This document shows positions 1 to 41,301 of a stretch of DNA of 64,000 bases, piece after piece. How positions within the stretch are numbered: the stretch's first letter is position 1; the number at the start of each line of letters is the position of its first letter. The stretch lies in assembly GCF_027942865.1 (NCBI RefSeq), contig NC_134509.1, positions 26,098,697-26,162,696 of the forward strand, in the 5' to 3' direction. A program made the position numbers and the translations under genes. The notes beneath the pieces were generated by a model. It made no database searches. It was not told where the DNA came from and saw nothing but the letters and a program-made list of their open reading frames with translations. Origin of the DNA: Odontesthes bonariensis (lineage: Eukaryota > Chordata > Actinopteri > Atheriniformes > Atherinopsidae).

Positions 1-3000
1 TTAGCTCAAATCTATGAAAATGCCAGATAACATCTGGGCACCAACAAAGCGTTTCCTAAAGAGCTCTTTGCCGGATATAACTCAGCATTTTGTGCAGTCT
101 GTCTTTGAAAAAAAAAAAGGAAACAAATGGAGAACAAAAGTAGAAGTGGCAGGCCTAAAAAGCTGTCAGCAGCCTGTGAACAGAAAGCGATCTTCTTAAG
201 AAAGACCGGACAGGACCTGAGAGATGTGTCTGTCCGTTCTTTTGCACAATACTGTAACTGTTATTCTTGCGTTATGTGATACATAAGAGCACATACACAC
301 CTGTAACATGGTGAACTAAAAACATTCTCCTCTTTAATCAGTTGGGTATAAAGTGGTAAAAATAAGAAGAAAGCACTGTGTTTGTACTTACTGTACCTAT
401 TGAAATATTTCTAGCCAATATTACACCACTATAATACACAGCTTTGATCTGACACCAAACCATAATGGCTAATACCTCCATCATGTCTTTTTGCAGGTGC
501 CTGGCCCTTCAGAACAGTAAGCACATTGATCAAGAGGTTATGGTGTTTTCCATCTTATTATTCAGTGTTTAATCTAACTTTTCATCCTCTGACACGTCAT
601 CAGCAGCACTGTCTTCCCCATTCTGCTTCTCATCGTTTAAGTCAAACTATCCCGTGACTCTTTAAACCCGGTGTTGACCACAGTGCGCATGTCTGCAGCC
701 TCCTGCCCCTCTAATGGATGCTGCCTACAGAAGGATGACGCCTGAGGAGGAGGGCCAGCGCGTGCAGCTCCACCCTTGCGCTACAGTACGCAGTTTAAAT
801 GGTAAGGCTTTGTAATTGACTGGGGTCATTTGGACTGTTTGGTTTTGGAGTACCTTACCAACGCCACCCTTTCCAAACTCCCAACTTTCCAAATCCGAAG
901 CTGCCTTGATCGCGAACTTCTTCACACTATGTGAGTATGTCGTTTATTGTAGAATGAAATGAAACCATTATAGTAACGCGCACCTGTCGCACCACATCCT
1001 TTTGCTACTTTAACTGTGTTTCTGGATGCGTGTTTGTTTTTTCTCTTTCAATTCATGTGGTACAGTAACAGGGAAGAAAACGTTTCTTGCTACGTTATTT
1101 GTAGCATTATTATCTTCCACTTGTTGATTCCTTGCTTATAAATTGCATCTTGACATTTAACAGGGTTGTATTCACATTATCAGGTAACGGATACATTTTG
1201 TAATTCGTGTATTAACTTGTAATGTTTTTCGTGTGTGCAAATCTTTATTCGAGTAAAATTAACTCGAGGGTAAAGTTTGTGTTATAATTCAATAAAAGGT
1301 GGTTGCAATAAAACTGGTGTAATATTTGGTGCACACAGCGTTAAAGCACAGTTTACAGAAGTGTAGTGACGAATGGGGAAGTTTTATTATCTGAGTAAAA
1401 GCATGCAGCTAACCATGGCGTTTCCTGTCTTCCTAATATGGTTGTATAAGTTGCTTGTCTGTTATACGTGATGAGCTTTGTGGCCAGAGATGTCGATTTC
1501 TTTGAGAGAAGTGACTCATGACAGTTTTAACCTCGAACCAGTGAAACTTATCTGAGTGCTTTCTTTTATCAGAATTGCATCAGTTTAATTAATTGTTTGT
1601 AAGTAAATGCTGCTAAACTGTATGTTTGCACAACTCTGCTGTAACTGTAAACATTAGTTTTGCCTCTGGAAAGTACAAAAGAATCACCAACATCACATTT
1701 ATTTTTGTTTGTCTGGCATGAACTGATTCAACTTCAGATACATGGATAATAATTTATGCTCTCAAGCTGAACAGACTTGACTTTGTGGTTTTTTTTATGT
1801 TTTATACCAAGTCATCTCTAAAAGAGAAGTCAAGTTTATTTGCTTTATCTGTATTAAACCTGATCATTCTGAGACATCCTTGCTGTCATAGGACGAGCAC
1901 AATGTGTTCTTTGCACAAATCAAGTATTAACTTGAGTCAACAGATTTTAATTCTTTTTTTATGTTGTTATCCATGCTTTAAATCCTTGTAAGACAGTTGT
2001 TGTTTTTTTTTGTTTTGTTTTTTTGGTTGGATGATAACAGGAAAATGTTTGTGAAACATTTGAGAGAGGAAATGAGTAAAATCATTTAGCAGCCCTACAG
2101 GTCAAACTCTCTCAACCACAAATAGAAAGGTCACAAAGTCTCCCCCAGTTTCCACTGGATTATTATTTTTGACAGAGAGACAGTTATTCTGTTTATTGGA
2201 CTTGTACATTTGCAGCCATTTGCTTCTATTTAGGAATTTTGATCAACAGAAAATATGGTTTACACTGAATGAAGCAGACTGATTTATCCTCTGATTATGA
2301 ACACTGATTGTGAAGATGTATGGGGATTTTTGTGAATGATGCATTATAGAGTCCTGTGATGTTTGACACTCTTAAGGGTTTCAGTCAATCTCCATCAACC
2401 TGTCAGCCCCACTTCAGACAGCTGTCTTCAAGATACACTCACTGAGCAGAAACTGTTCACACAACAGACTGTGTGATGGGGGGGGGGGGCTTTATAAAGG
2501 TATCAAGGCGAATTATGAGAAAAGTCAAAGGGGATTAGGAGAATAGCTTTGATTGGCTACTTATCGTCAATCAGCTGCTCCCTTCCTCATTTTTCCAGGT
2601 GTGCTCGACTCATTGGACTCATTGGAAGTGTCTCTGTTGGCATATACAGAGCGGTTTTCACTAGTTCTCTGTACAGTTAGAAACCTTTTTTATTGCTTTT
2701 GTTCCACTCACAGTGTGTACCAAAGATGTGAAAAAGGTTTGGAGTAACAGTCTACAGAAGCAATTTATTGTCTGTAATCCGGGATGTTTATGTTGTACAG
2801 TTCAGAGGCAAATCACAGTATCGTTTTAGAGATTTGTTTCTTTACTTAGTGGACCAAATTAACTTGGTAGAAGGTCAAATTATTAAGGAGAGAATATGGT
2901 GGTATACAGAGGAAGAACAAATGAAAGGATAAACCAGTATAAAGTGTTCTTGTCTCTGGAAATCTACTGAACGGACGAAATACCTTTCTTTATATAGGTA

Positions 3001-4244
3001 TTCACTCGAGTGCTGTCTAAAAAAGATGTCTGAGATCTCCCAAAGGTGTTCAGTTTTTGAGATCTGTCATCTGTGAAAACAATAGGATATGATTCACGTC
3101 ATTTTCCTACCCATGAATTAATTGATGATTAATTGACCCCTCATATTCAATGGATGGGAGTTTCAGTAATCCTGAAAGAAACCACTCAAATCAGGATGTA
3201 AATGTGTCATCAAGAGATAAAGATGATCAGTTAATAATTTGTATTGATTTTCAATGTCACTCTCCTCTGAGGTTTTGAGATTTTTTTTTCTTCAGTTTCC
3301 CTCTTTATCATATTTGCTGCCTAAGATGTATTTTTTCTGACACTTAAAAATAATCAGAGGCATGTACATTTCCTGCGCCTTTTCCTGTTTGTATTTTGCG
3401 TTACTTCCCTCTGCAAATTCCCAGGACACGGCTAAGACCCAGACACTTGTGCATGATATGATCACTTACTGTTACATTTAAAAATGAATGCCGCCAGGGG
3501 CCCATGTGAAGCATAATTGTTAAAAGCCCGGGCCCCCTCAGCCTCTCTGCCTTGCTGTTATCATTTTGCAGTAAACGACAAATCCCGCAAGAGACATACT
3601 ATTCCCTATATGGGCTTTGTTTGGGAGTTCACCAGCCTTGCTGTTTAGTTCCACTGAAAAGAGCCCTGCTCCAGAGAAGGGACCCATATATGGTCATCAC
3701 AGCACGAGACTGAAGGCCCGTAGCAGGAGATAGAGAGGGGGAGAAAAAGATGGAGGGTGAACAACGTGGAAAAAAAATGGATGTTGTCAATAAAGCAATG
3801 ACTCAATGATTGAATATGGGTACAAGTCACTGAGTATTAATTGTTTAGGGATATTTCAGATAAAGCTGTTGACAAAATGTTTTGAAGTTAATTAAGATCC
3901 ATTTCCCAGCCTCAATCTTCATGTCTACTCCAGGGAGGGGAATTGTTCGTGTGTTTCCCTTATGGTGTGTGTGAAACTGTAGGGTCGAGAGGGGGTGGAG
4001 GTCTGTGAGAATGGCTGCACTCTGGAACTCCCCGATGGAAGAAACATGTTAACTCTTTGAGCTACAACCACAAGCAAGAGGCAACTTTACAAGCATGTCT
4101 CCTATTCTTGCCTCCTAGTCACAAGACAGATTTTGGCCTTTTTTATTCAACAGGACACTTGCGTTGATGGACATCCACTACCTATAAGTAATCCATCTAC
4201 CATCCATGTTTCTTAACATTCCTTTCGTGTGTTCTCTTCTACAG
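1..4244 (+). other. 5' flank and first intron of myh11, no coding exon
   Basis: No open frame here resembles a protein. The first coding exon of myh11 has a clear splice acceptor just before 4245, so at least one untranslated exon must lie upstream. I could not fix it. One possible donor (GTGAGTATGT) begins at 931, but nothing else supports an exon there. The stretch contains an 11-base G run near 2480 and a G+C-richer block at about 3400-3720 with CArG-type sites, listed separately. Confidence 0.5.
3600..3700 (+). promoter_or_regulatory. Candidate SRF-binding (CArG) pair upstream of first coding exon
   Basis: A perfect CArG box, CCATATATGG, lies at 3684-3693. A one-mismatch partner, CCCTATATGG, lies about 80 bp upstream at 3604-3613. 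Both sit in a G+C-richer stretch that stands out from its AT-rich surroundings, about 600 bp before the first coding exon. Smooth-muscle genes, including MYH11, are known to be driven by SRF/myocardin through paired CArG boxes in the promoter and first intron. Function here is inferred from motif, spacing and location only. Confidence 0.45.
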
Positions 4245-4267
4245 CTGGCCCTCTACCTTAAGCCAAG

Positions 4268-31327
<27,060 letters not shown>

Positions 31328-32215
31328 GGGGTGTTAATGATATAAGAATTATTGTTCAGGACAACGCTTGCCACTTAAAAACAAAAAGTAACTTCAAAAG
31401 CCTGCTTTGCTATCTTCCACATCACTTCAAAATATATATTTTCTCTGATTTCCAGCAGTGTACTGGTATTCTTGTTTTGGAGCGCATGTTCTTAGCACAA
31501 AACAATCAGAACTTGTTATGCAGAAGAGTTGTTTTGGTGGCTCTGCTGATGTGTGATTTGCCGTTCCTTTAGTTTTTAAACGTACACCGTTTTGAACTGC
31601 ACTGAATGTCTGATTCTTTCTTATGCGATATTTTGTACACGATAATAGGTGCCTCTAATTACCACCCACCTTGAACTTAATGCAGAGAAAAGTAAATTTA
31701 CAGATGTGTAACTACTATCAGCGACTGTCGTCCTGTTGCCTGTGACTGCTGTTACCGTTTCAGAGCAGCACTGAAATGGGCTCAGATTGGACGTGTAGAG
31801 TCATTTCTAAACGCTGTCTGCTTCCCATCAGTGCTGACGTTTGTATCCCGACAAATATTTAGCCAGGAAAGACTTTTTAATCACTGTTTTACATTGTTTG
31901 CACCTTTAATGTGCCCTTAAATATTTAGATATCCTTTAGTCCAATCATGACAAACATCTGATTATCTAGTCAGATAAGTTTTAAGGTCAATCCATTCATA
32001 AAAATCACATGCCAGATGTCGATATTGGGCACTTAACACTCATATTGTTATATCTGCTCTTGGCTCAGATTTACTGTACATGTTTTAAAAGCTCCTCATC
32101 ACAAACTCAATCTCATTTGATACTGTTATCTATAATCAACTAATGTTTACATGCCACCCTTTGTATCTATTAATTGTTGAACCACAAGCACAAGAAATAA
32201 AGATCCTAAAAAAAA
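31328..32215 (+). other. myh11 3' untranslated region with polyadenylation signal
   Basis: After the TAA at 31325-31327 there is about 0.9 kb without coding potential, ending at AATAAA (32196-32201). An A/T-rich stretch follows. Cleavage is expected near 32,215. Confidence 0.7.
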
Positions 32216-35200
32216 TATTTCTTTGACTTTTAATTTCTCTTTCTTGGTCAGTAACTTTAAACGAATTCACAATGTTATTGTCGTTTGTTTAGATCATAAA
32301 ACCGCAAACCAGCAGGATAGAAGATGGGTATAGTACCTCAGGCACATACAGAAGCAGTTGAAGAGGCATTGCATACAAACACCCAGAAGACAGTGGTCAA
32401 GGATTGCAATTACAATGAGCCCCTGTTTGCCCAAGGAAGCATAAACAGCACATAGGGGCAGGAACAACAATTCTCATGTCACGGTTTACTTCCTACACAC
32501 AGGCTACAGTGTGCTGAACTGAGATCTAAATACAAAATAGTATCATCTGCTGAATGAGCTGCTGAATGAGCTGCTGAATGAGCTGCTGAATGAGCTGCTG
32601 AATGAGCTGCTGGATGGCAGTAATGACAACTTTAGATTAACCAGAAACATTTCAGGAAAAAGCTCAGCTGTCACAAGAAACCTTTCCTCAAATTCAAAAA
32701 CATCCTCTTAAAAAAAAAAAAGCAGGAACAAAGTATTCAATATAGGCTCTACATACCTGCAGATATATACTATCAACTGTGCTTGTTTTTAACTTGTTAA
32801 ACTCTATTATTGCTCGATATCTTCTCCCATACGTACACCGTGCAGCCCTTAGAGGCAAAGTGGATTTCCAAGACCCATAAGAGAATTATTACCATACATT
32901 CAGTGGTGCACGTGTGCCCGAACTAAATTCTATCATCAGCTAAAACTCAGTGACCAACAAAGGTTCCTCCAGGACTGGATGATAAATCTGAAGCATGGCA
33001 AATCTCATCTCTGAAGAAGAAATCCTAAATTTCTTCACATTGACAATCCTTGAACACAATAAAATAGTTAGATACAACAGGTCTGTGTGATGTCAGGAGA
33101 GAAACAATAGAAATACAGAAAAAAAAAAAAAAAAAGTCCTTATTTCAAAATGTTTGACAGTGTAAAGAAACTGACAACCCATGTTTGTACGTTAAAGGCT
33201 AAAGTAGAATTTTCTCCATCAAAAACTTAAACCTAAAAACTGTCATGGAGGTTTGAGCGAGTACTGTAAGCAGGGAATTAATACCACGTTCCTTTTGCAT
33301 CAGGCAGCCGTTTACTTTGTTGTTCACCATTTTCTCAACTGACAAACTTTCCTGTTGCTGCGCATCACTGCACACACAGCAGCGAATAAACAAATCCTGC
33401 CACTGATCAGCTGGGACCAACAGTTTGATCCCAAAAACACAACCACAGGACAGTAAAAACGAGTGAAAAGCTGGAAAAGAAAACATGATCTTTTTAAAAA
33501 GTAAAGTCCAGCAGCAACCAGTTCAATCTCCAACATCTCCAGCAGCCTCAGCTGATCAGCTGCAGGATACGCTGACCAGTTACTGAGCAACACGGACGTT
33601 CTTTGGTTTGGAAAGTAGTGACAAAGTAAACAACTGCCTGACGGAAAAGGGACTTGGTGTAAAATCTCGATATATAGACAATGTGAGCACACATCATGCC
33701 ATGTTGTATGCTGGAACGGGAGCGGCATCTTGTGAGGAATGCTCTTTCATTCCCTTGTGTAAGTCCATTGTTGCTTGGTTAGGTTTTGTTTTGTTTGGCT
33801 GAAAACAGTCGAATCCAGTGAAGAAGAGAGGAGATGAAGAAAGAAAAAAGAAAAAAAAAAAAAGGAAAAACAAGATGGTCCGTACCAGGCAAAACTGAAT
33901 CGCACCACTGATTCCAAGATCTGCTAATTAATCTTGATGGGACAGATTTTATGAGTCACTATTCTAATAATAAAGATGGTTTTTGATACTGAAACTCTGC
34001 TTTTTCTTGCTGTGGGCAGTTATGTTTTAATATTTGGTATTGAGGACTGGAAATGGACAGTGGTGTGATTTTAAAGGCTGGTCCTACGGTTTGAATGTAG
34101 AAACACGATCCTAAAGTAAGAATCCAAGGTCAGTAAATACAAAAAGGCAGCCCGAGATTAGGTGAGAATACAACATGGCGTCCGAAGAAGCCCATGTGTG
34201 ACTATAACATTTGCTGAAACCAGTATGATGATTTTGAGGTTTTAGTTTTTGCAGTCTTGGGTCCCTTATTTAAACCGAGTGATCTGACTGCCGTGTACTG
34301 CGGTTAAGATCCTGGCTGCGTTTGAACTGGCCACTCATTCACTTTGTAGCGAGTCAGCCATTTTGAAGTGCTGTTTGAAACTTTAACTGGTACTTTTTAT
34401 TCACCATACAGCGCACCACAAACTTGTTACGTGTTACACTGAAGGTGGTGTCCTGAAGCTTTACACAACTTTGGTAGAAACAGACCATGATGCATTGCGG
34501 CCCTGGAGCGAGGAGCTGACGGAGATTGCTACTGTGAGCTGGCACCAACGTTTGTGACTTCACATTGTGATCTTTCTGACCCAGTGAAAATCCCTGGTGA
34601 TCAAATAATGCTCCCCAGAGATCTCAATCATGAGGTAGTTAGTCTATTTCTGCTTGAGAAAATATCAGTAAAACATGTAGACGAATAATTTTCAAAACTT
34701 AAGTTGTTCTAAACGCAGCTCACTTTTCAACTATTGGAATGTGAGCCATAATGACTGCATTTAGTGGGTAATATCAATTCATTATTCGCAAACTGAGGAT
34801 TATTATACAGTTATAGCCAAAACTTGTGTAGATGGATACAGGTGAAAAAAAAAGAATTAATACAAAAGTGCAAATATTTGTCACCTAAAATGTTGAGTCT
34901 GTTGTGATGCCAATTAAAACGTGCACTCTGTGTACTAAAAACAATAAAGTTCTGCTGACAATGCTGGCATTAGTTTATGCGCATATGTATACATTTATGA
35001 AACACCACCATATCAAAGTGGTGTCTGAAATGTATTACGTGCTGTTTGCCCGTATCCATAAGGGAGTCCTTTAAATAGAGTGAGAGAGTAAACGAGCGTG
35101 CGGTCCAAATGCAGCCACTGACTACTAATAAGTACTTCACACAGACCCACTCAACAAAAAAAACACACATAACCCTTTAACAAGTGGGTCAGTTTTGGAG

Positions 35201-36041
35201 TCACAGCAGAGAAGGGCTCACGAACTGAGAAGGTAACAGCACAAATGAAGGCAGTGATGGTTAAAATACAAACTTCTTCTCAGCTCATTAACTCACTCCG
35301 TCTGGGTTCTCAAGAAAAAAAAAAAGAAAATCTCTGAAAACATTTAAACCAACAATATCTGATAACTATACTCAGTATGAGATGATATCAAGCCAATGGT
35401 TGAAAGAATATGTACGTAGACACTGAACATTATTCAAATTCTTTTTTTCGTAGAGAGAAAAATAATCCAACTGCTTTTGTCTATAATTCTTCTATCACAG
35501 CTTTGGTTTTTAAATTTGTAATAAACACAGTATTTGTTCAAGCCTTTTCATTAATTCCACTCCAGCTCCTTGGTCCCTACACCAAAGTCACTTTCCAGTG
35601 CCTGTAATCAATACAACTGGTCCTTGTGTTTGTCACGATCAATGTGTGAGTGCAGCAACAACACCAAATTAGTTTTGTGGGCTCTGCTGTGCTTGATCCT
35701 TCAAAGAAAACAGCAGACAGACGGTCCTAGACACTGAACAGCGTCAAAGATGGAGAAAAAGATATATGGTGCGAGTGATGGGTTCTGCATTCCTTGATGA
35801 AGTGCTGCTTCGTGAGATATGATAAGGTGTAAGCCTGAAGCAGAAGAGGTCCATACACTGATGGATTGGGCCACTCATACTTGCTGTGAGAGGCCCAGCA
35901 CAAGAAGAGAGGCTTTCTTGATCAACAAGTTCAGCAGGGCTAGAGGCGACAAGGGAAGACAGCTCAGCTCAAAGTCCTGTAACTGTAGTTTGACAAGGGG
36001 AAGGAGGGTTGGGAGGGTGGTGGCTCAACATTTTTATCCTC
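32216..36041. other. Space between myh11 and nde1 coding ends; probably includes nde1 3'UTR
   Basis: No coding exon was recognised. The region is AT-rich with several A homopolymers (for example at 33119-33135 and 33849-33861) and one minisatellite. A minus-strand AATAAA (TTTATT at 34396-34401) is one candidate end for nde1. In human the 3' ends of NDE1 and MYH11 overlap, so a longer nde1 3'UTR is possible. Confidence 0.45.
32547..32613. repeat. 12-bp minisatellite, five and a half units
   Basis: The unit CTGCTGAATGAG is repeated five times without change, followed by CTGCTGG. The translation would be a Leu-Asn-Glu-Leu type repeat, but there is no surrounding reading frame with coding character. 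Confidence 0.95.
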
Positions 36042-39022
<2,981 letters not shown>

Positions 39023-39540
39023 GTCTGCTGCTCTGATAAAAGATGATGGTGAAGTTAATCAAATTAGAGCCTTATATTCTGCAGTCGTCTGGCGTGAGGA
39101 CACATCAACACAATTTAAACCTCTGAACCGTTAGCAAACGCTAACTAGATTAGCACATAAAAGTAACCGTCGCTATGAATTTTGTCACGATGCTCAAAAG
39201 CCGAGGAAAGTAATAAATAAACATGTTTTCTATGTTATTTTAGCAATTTATACAATGAAAAGATGGTTAATGAAACTGTAGCCAGTGGTGTTTAGGACTA
39301 GATTGGCTTAGCATTAAGCTAACTTAGGCTAAATTAAAAAGCTAAGAACCGAGATCAGAATATGTGATCACAAGTCAAAGCTAACCAGAACCAAACGGAC
39401 TCACCTGCATAAAAGGAAACAGCTACAACATGCTACATATAAAGGAATGTATTTCGACGTATGAATCGATATTCCGGATTTAACGTTTTGTGATTTGCAC
39501 AAACTAATCTCTCGTTACGTTAGCACAGCAGTCGACTCAC

Positions 39541-39680
39541 CAACCAAATACAAACTATCATTCGCTTCTTGAAGGCAATTGGACAATACAGATGACGAAA
39601 CATGAAGATTGACCAATCACGTTAGCGAACGAACCTCAAGCCGCGGAGCCTCTGACAACGTCCTCTCCCACTGTTGTGAT
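39541..39680 (-). promoter_or_regulatory. Candidate nde1 first exon and promoter
   Basis: A strong minus-strand donor, GTGAGT, reads downward from 39540, so an untranslated exon could end at 39541. The first coding exon has an acceptor (ttttatcag) about 9 nt before its ATG, which requires such an exon. A CCAAT motif at about 39612-39616 and its inverse near 39580 lie where a TATA-less promoter would be, and CpG is locally higher. The transcription start is not fixed. Confidence 0.45.
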
Positions 39681-40734
39681 GCCTGTCTGTCTCCAATCAA
39701 GCTAATGGAATTTAAAGTAGGTTTAGTTCCGATTTACGTTATCTATTTATTTAAAGAATGGAACTTTATATACAGTAGTATTTGTTACAGAGAAGTTTTT
39801 TTGTAAAATTACGTGTATTATTTATTTATTTATTTTTATTATAACATATATAGAATAGAATAGAAAAATATTTTATTATCATATAGGCTACATATTGCTA
39901 TGTACATATTTATATATAAATATTGATGTTGCCTTACTTGGAATAACTACATCTATCACTTCTGCCTTCCTTTGGAGTTTTTCGACCATCACAATGTCCA
40001 ATTGGTTTGCCATCACCATTTTATTTGTCTGGATCTGGAAGTCCTGCAGGATCTTAGCTCTGTCAATTTGACTTTCAACACATACTCGGTGCAGATGTTC
40101 CTGGGCAATATTCTTGCCACTTGGTAATGATGTTTCATGTATGCTATGTCTGATTGCATCATACACCCTGATAGTAATTTCCACAACTGTCTTGATAGTT
40201 ATTTTATATTTCATAACTGCAGTTAGTTTGTACAGAACAGCAAGAGCGCATATGGATTTAACTAAGACCAACATACTTTAATTCTATAAGGACTTGTTAA
40301 GGCCTGAGAGGCCTCTCCTCTGACAGTTATGATATTGACATTTTACAGTCTCAAAGAATAAAAATTCATATTTCCCATGAAATGAGAACTTATAATCAGC
40401 CCAGTTTATCTCCCTTTTATCATGCATACACTGCATTCTACTGGATACAAACAGTATGCTACTGCTGTTAACTACACAGCTACAGATTAAAAAAAAAAAA
40501 ACACATGCTCTTGAACACAGCTAAAACTGTCCCTTACACTAAGAGACAGTAAGCGCTTGTATGTATGGCCAATGTACCACCATGGAATAACCTGCATGTC
40601 CCAGACTGTAGGAGGTCATTTGTGCAAACGTAAAAAAAGGGGGGAAAAAAGCCAAAAGCAGAACATGCAAGCTCCACACACCTGACCAGCCAGCTTCTTT
40701 CTGTGATGTTGAGAGTTCTAACAACAGTCCCACT
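39681..40734. other. Intergenic space between nde1 and panx1
   Basis: This AT-rich stretch lies between the nde1 promoter area and the panx1 3'UTR. It holds a TATTTATT-rich block near 39820 and a non-LTR retrotransposon fragment (listed). No host gene is seen. Confidence 0.5.
39930..40070 (-). mobile_element. Fragment of a non-LTR retrotransposon ORF
   Basis: On the minus strand the frame reads RAKILQDFQIQTNKMVMANQ then DIVMVEKLQRKAEVIDVVIPS. This matches the C-terminal polymerase-polyprotein segment (ILWDFxIQTDK...DIVVVDK...VIDVAIPSD) I recall from R2/Rex-like LINE ORFs abundant in fish. Only about 45 codons are recognisable. The flanking frame is not similar. Confidence 0.6.
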
Positions 40735-40752
40735 ATACAAATCTAAAAGCTC

Positions 40753-41301
40753 TTTATTTCATTTAAGGCTTACTTCAGATGGATGCCACTTGTCATTTCT
40801 ACCTATACATTAAAACATATTAAGCAAGTGTTATAAAGTGTTATAAAGTGTTCCATCCTTGGAGGTAGGAAGTAGGCTGTTTAATTAATTGTTTTCAGTC
40901 CAAATAATGTGGCTTAGATTGGTAGAAAGATTAAGAAAAGTTGTGTGTGCCATAAAAAAAACATTAGACGCAACATGTTTGATCTTGAGGTTTTTGTAAA
41001 TTACAAACAGGATGTCTAAGAGCTAAACTGTCAATAGATCAAACTACAGACAGTGAACACTGTAGTAGGTGTGTTTGCATCCATAAACTCATATAAGTAA
41101 TAATAATAATAAGTGCACAGGTTTTTGCTCCCAGTTCTTCTTTGCCATCACAGTAGGGCTTATCCTCACCACCTAAATCATTCAGAAACAAGGCAGTGTG
41201 ATCTGAGGAAAAACATAAGCCTGAGGTTAGATCCAACTTCTTTCAATATTGTTACACAACATCTATAAATGGACCAACTCTTCCTCCTTACCTTAGTTTG
41301 A
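40753..41301 (-). other. panx1 3' untranslated region with polyadenylation signal
   Basis: Reading leftward from the panx1 stop codon (41302-41304), the first good AATAAA on the minus strand is at 40758-40753. The 550 bp between have no coding character. The signal choice is a reasonable guess; RNA evidence is lacking. Confidence 0.5.

Noticed and set aside
32547..32613. Possible CRISPR-like array
   Set aside because: The units are contiguous 12-mers without spacers, in vertebrate DNA; it is a minisatellite.
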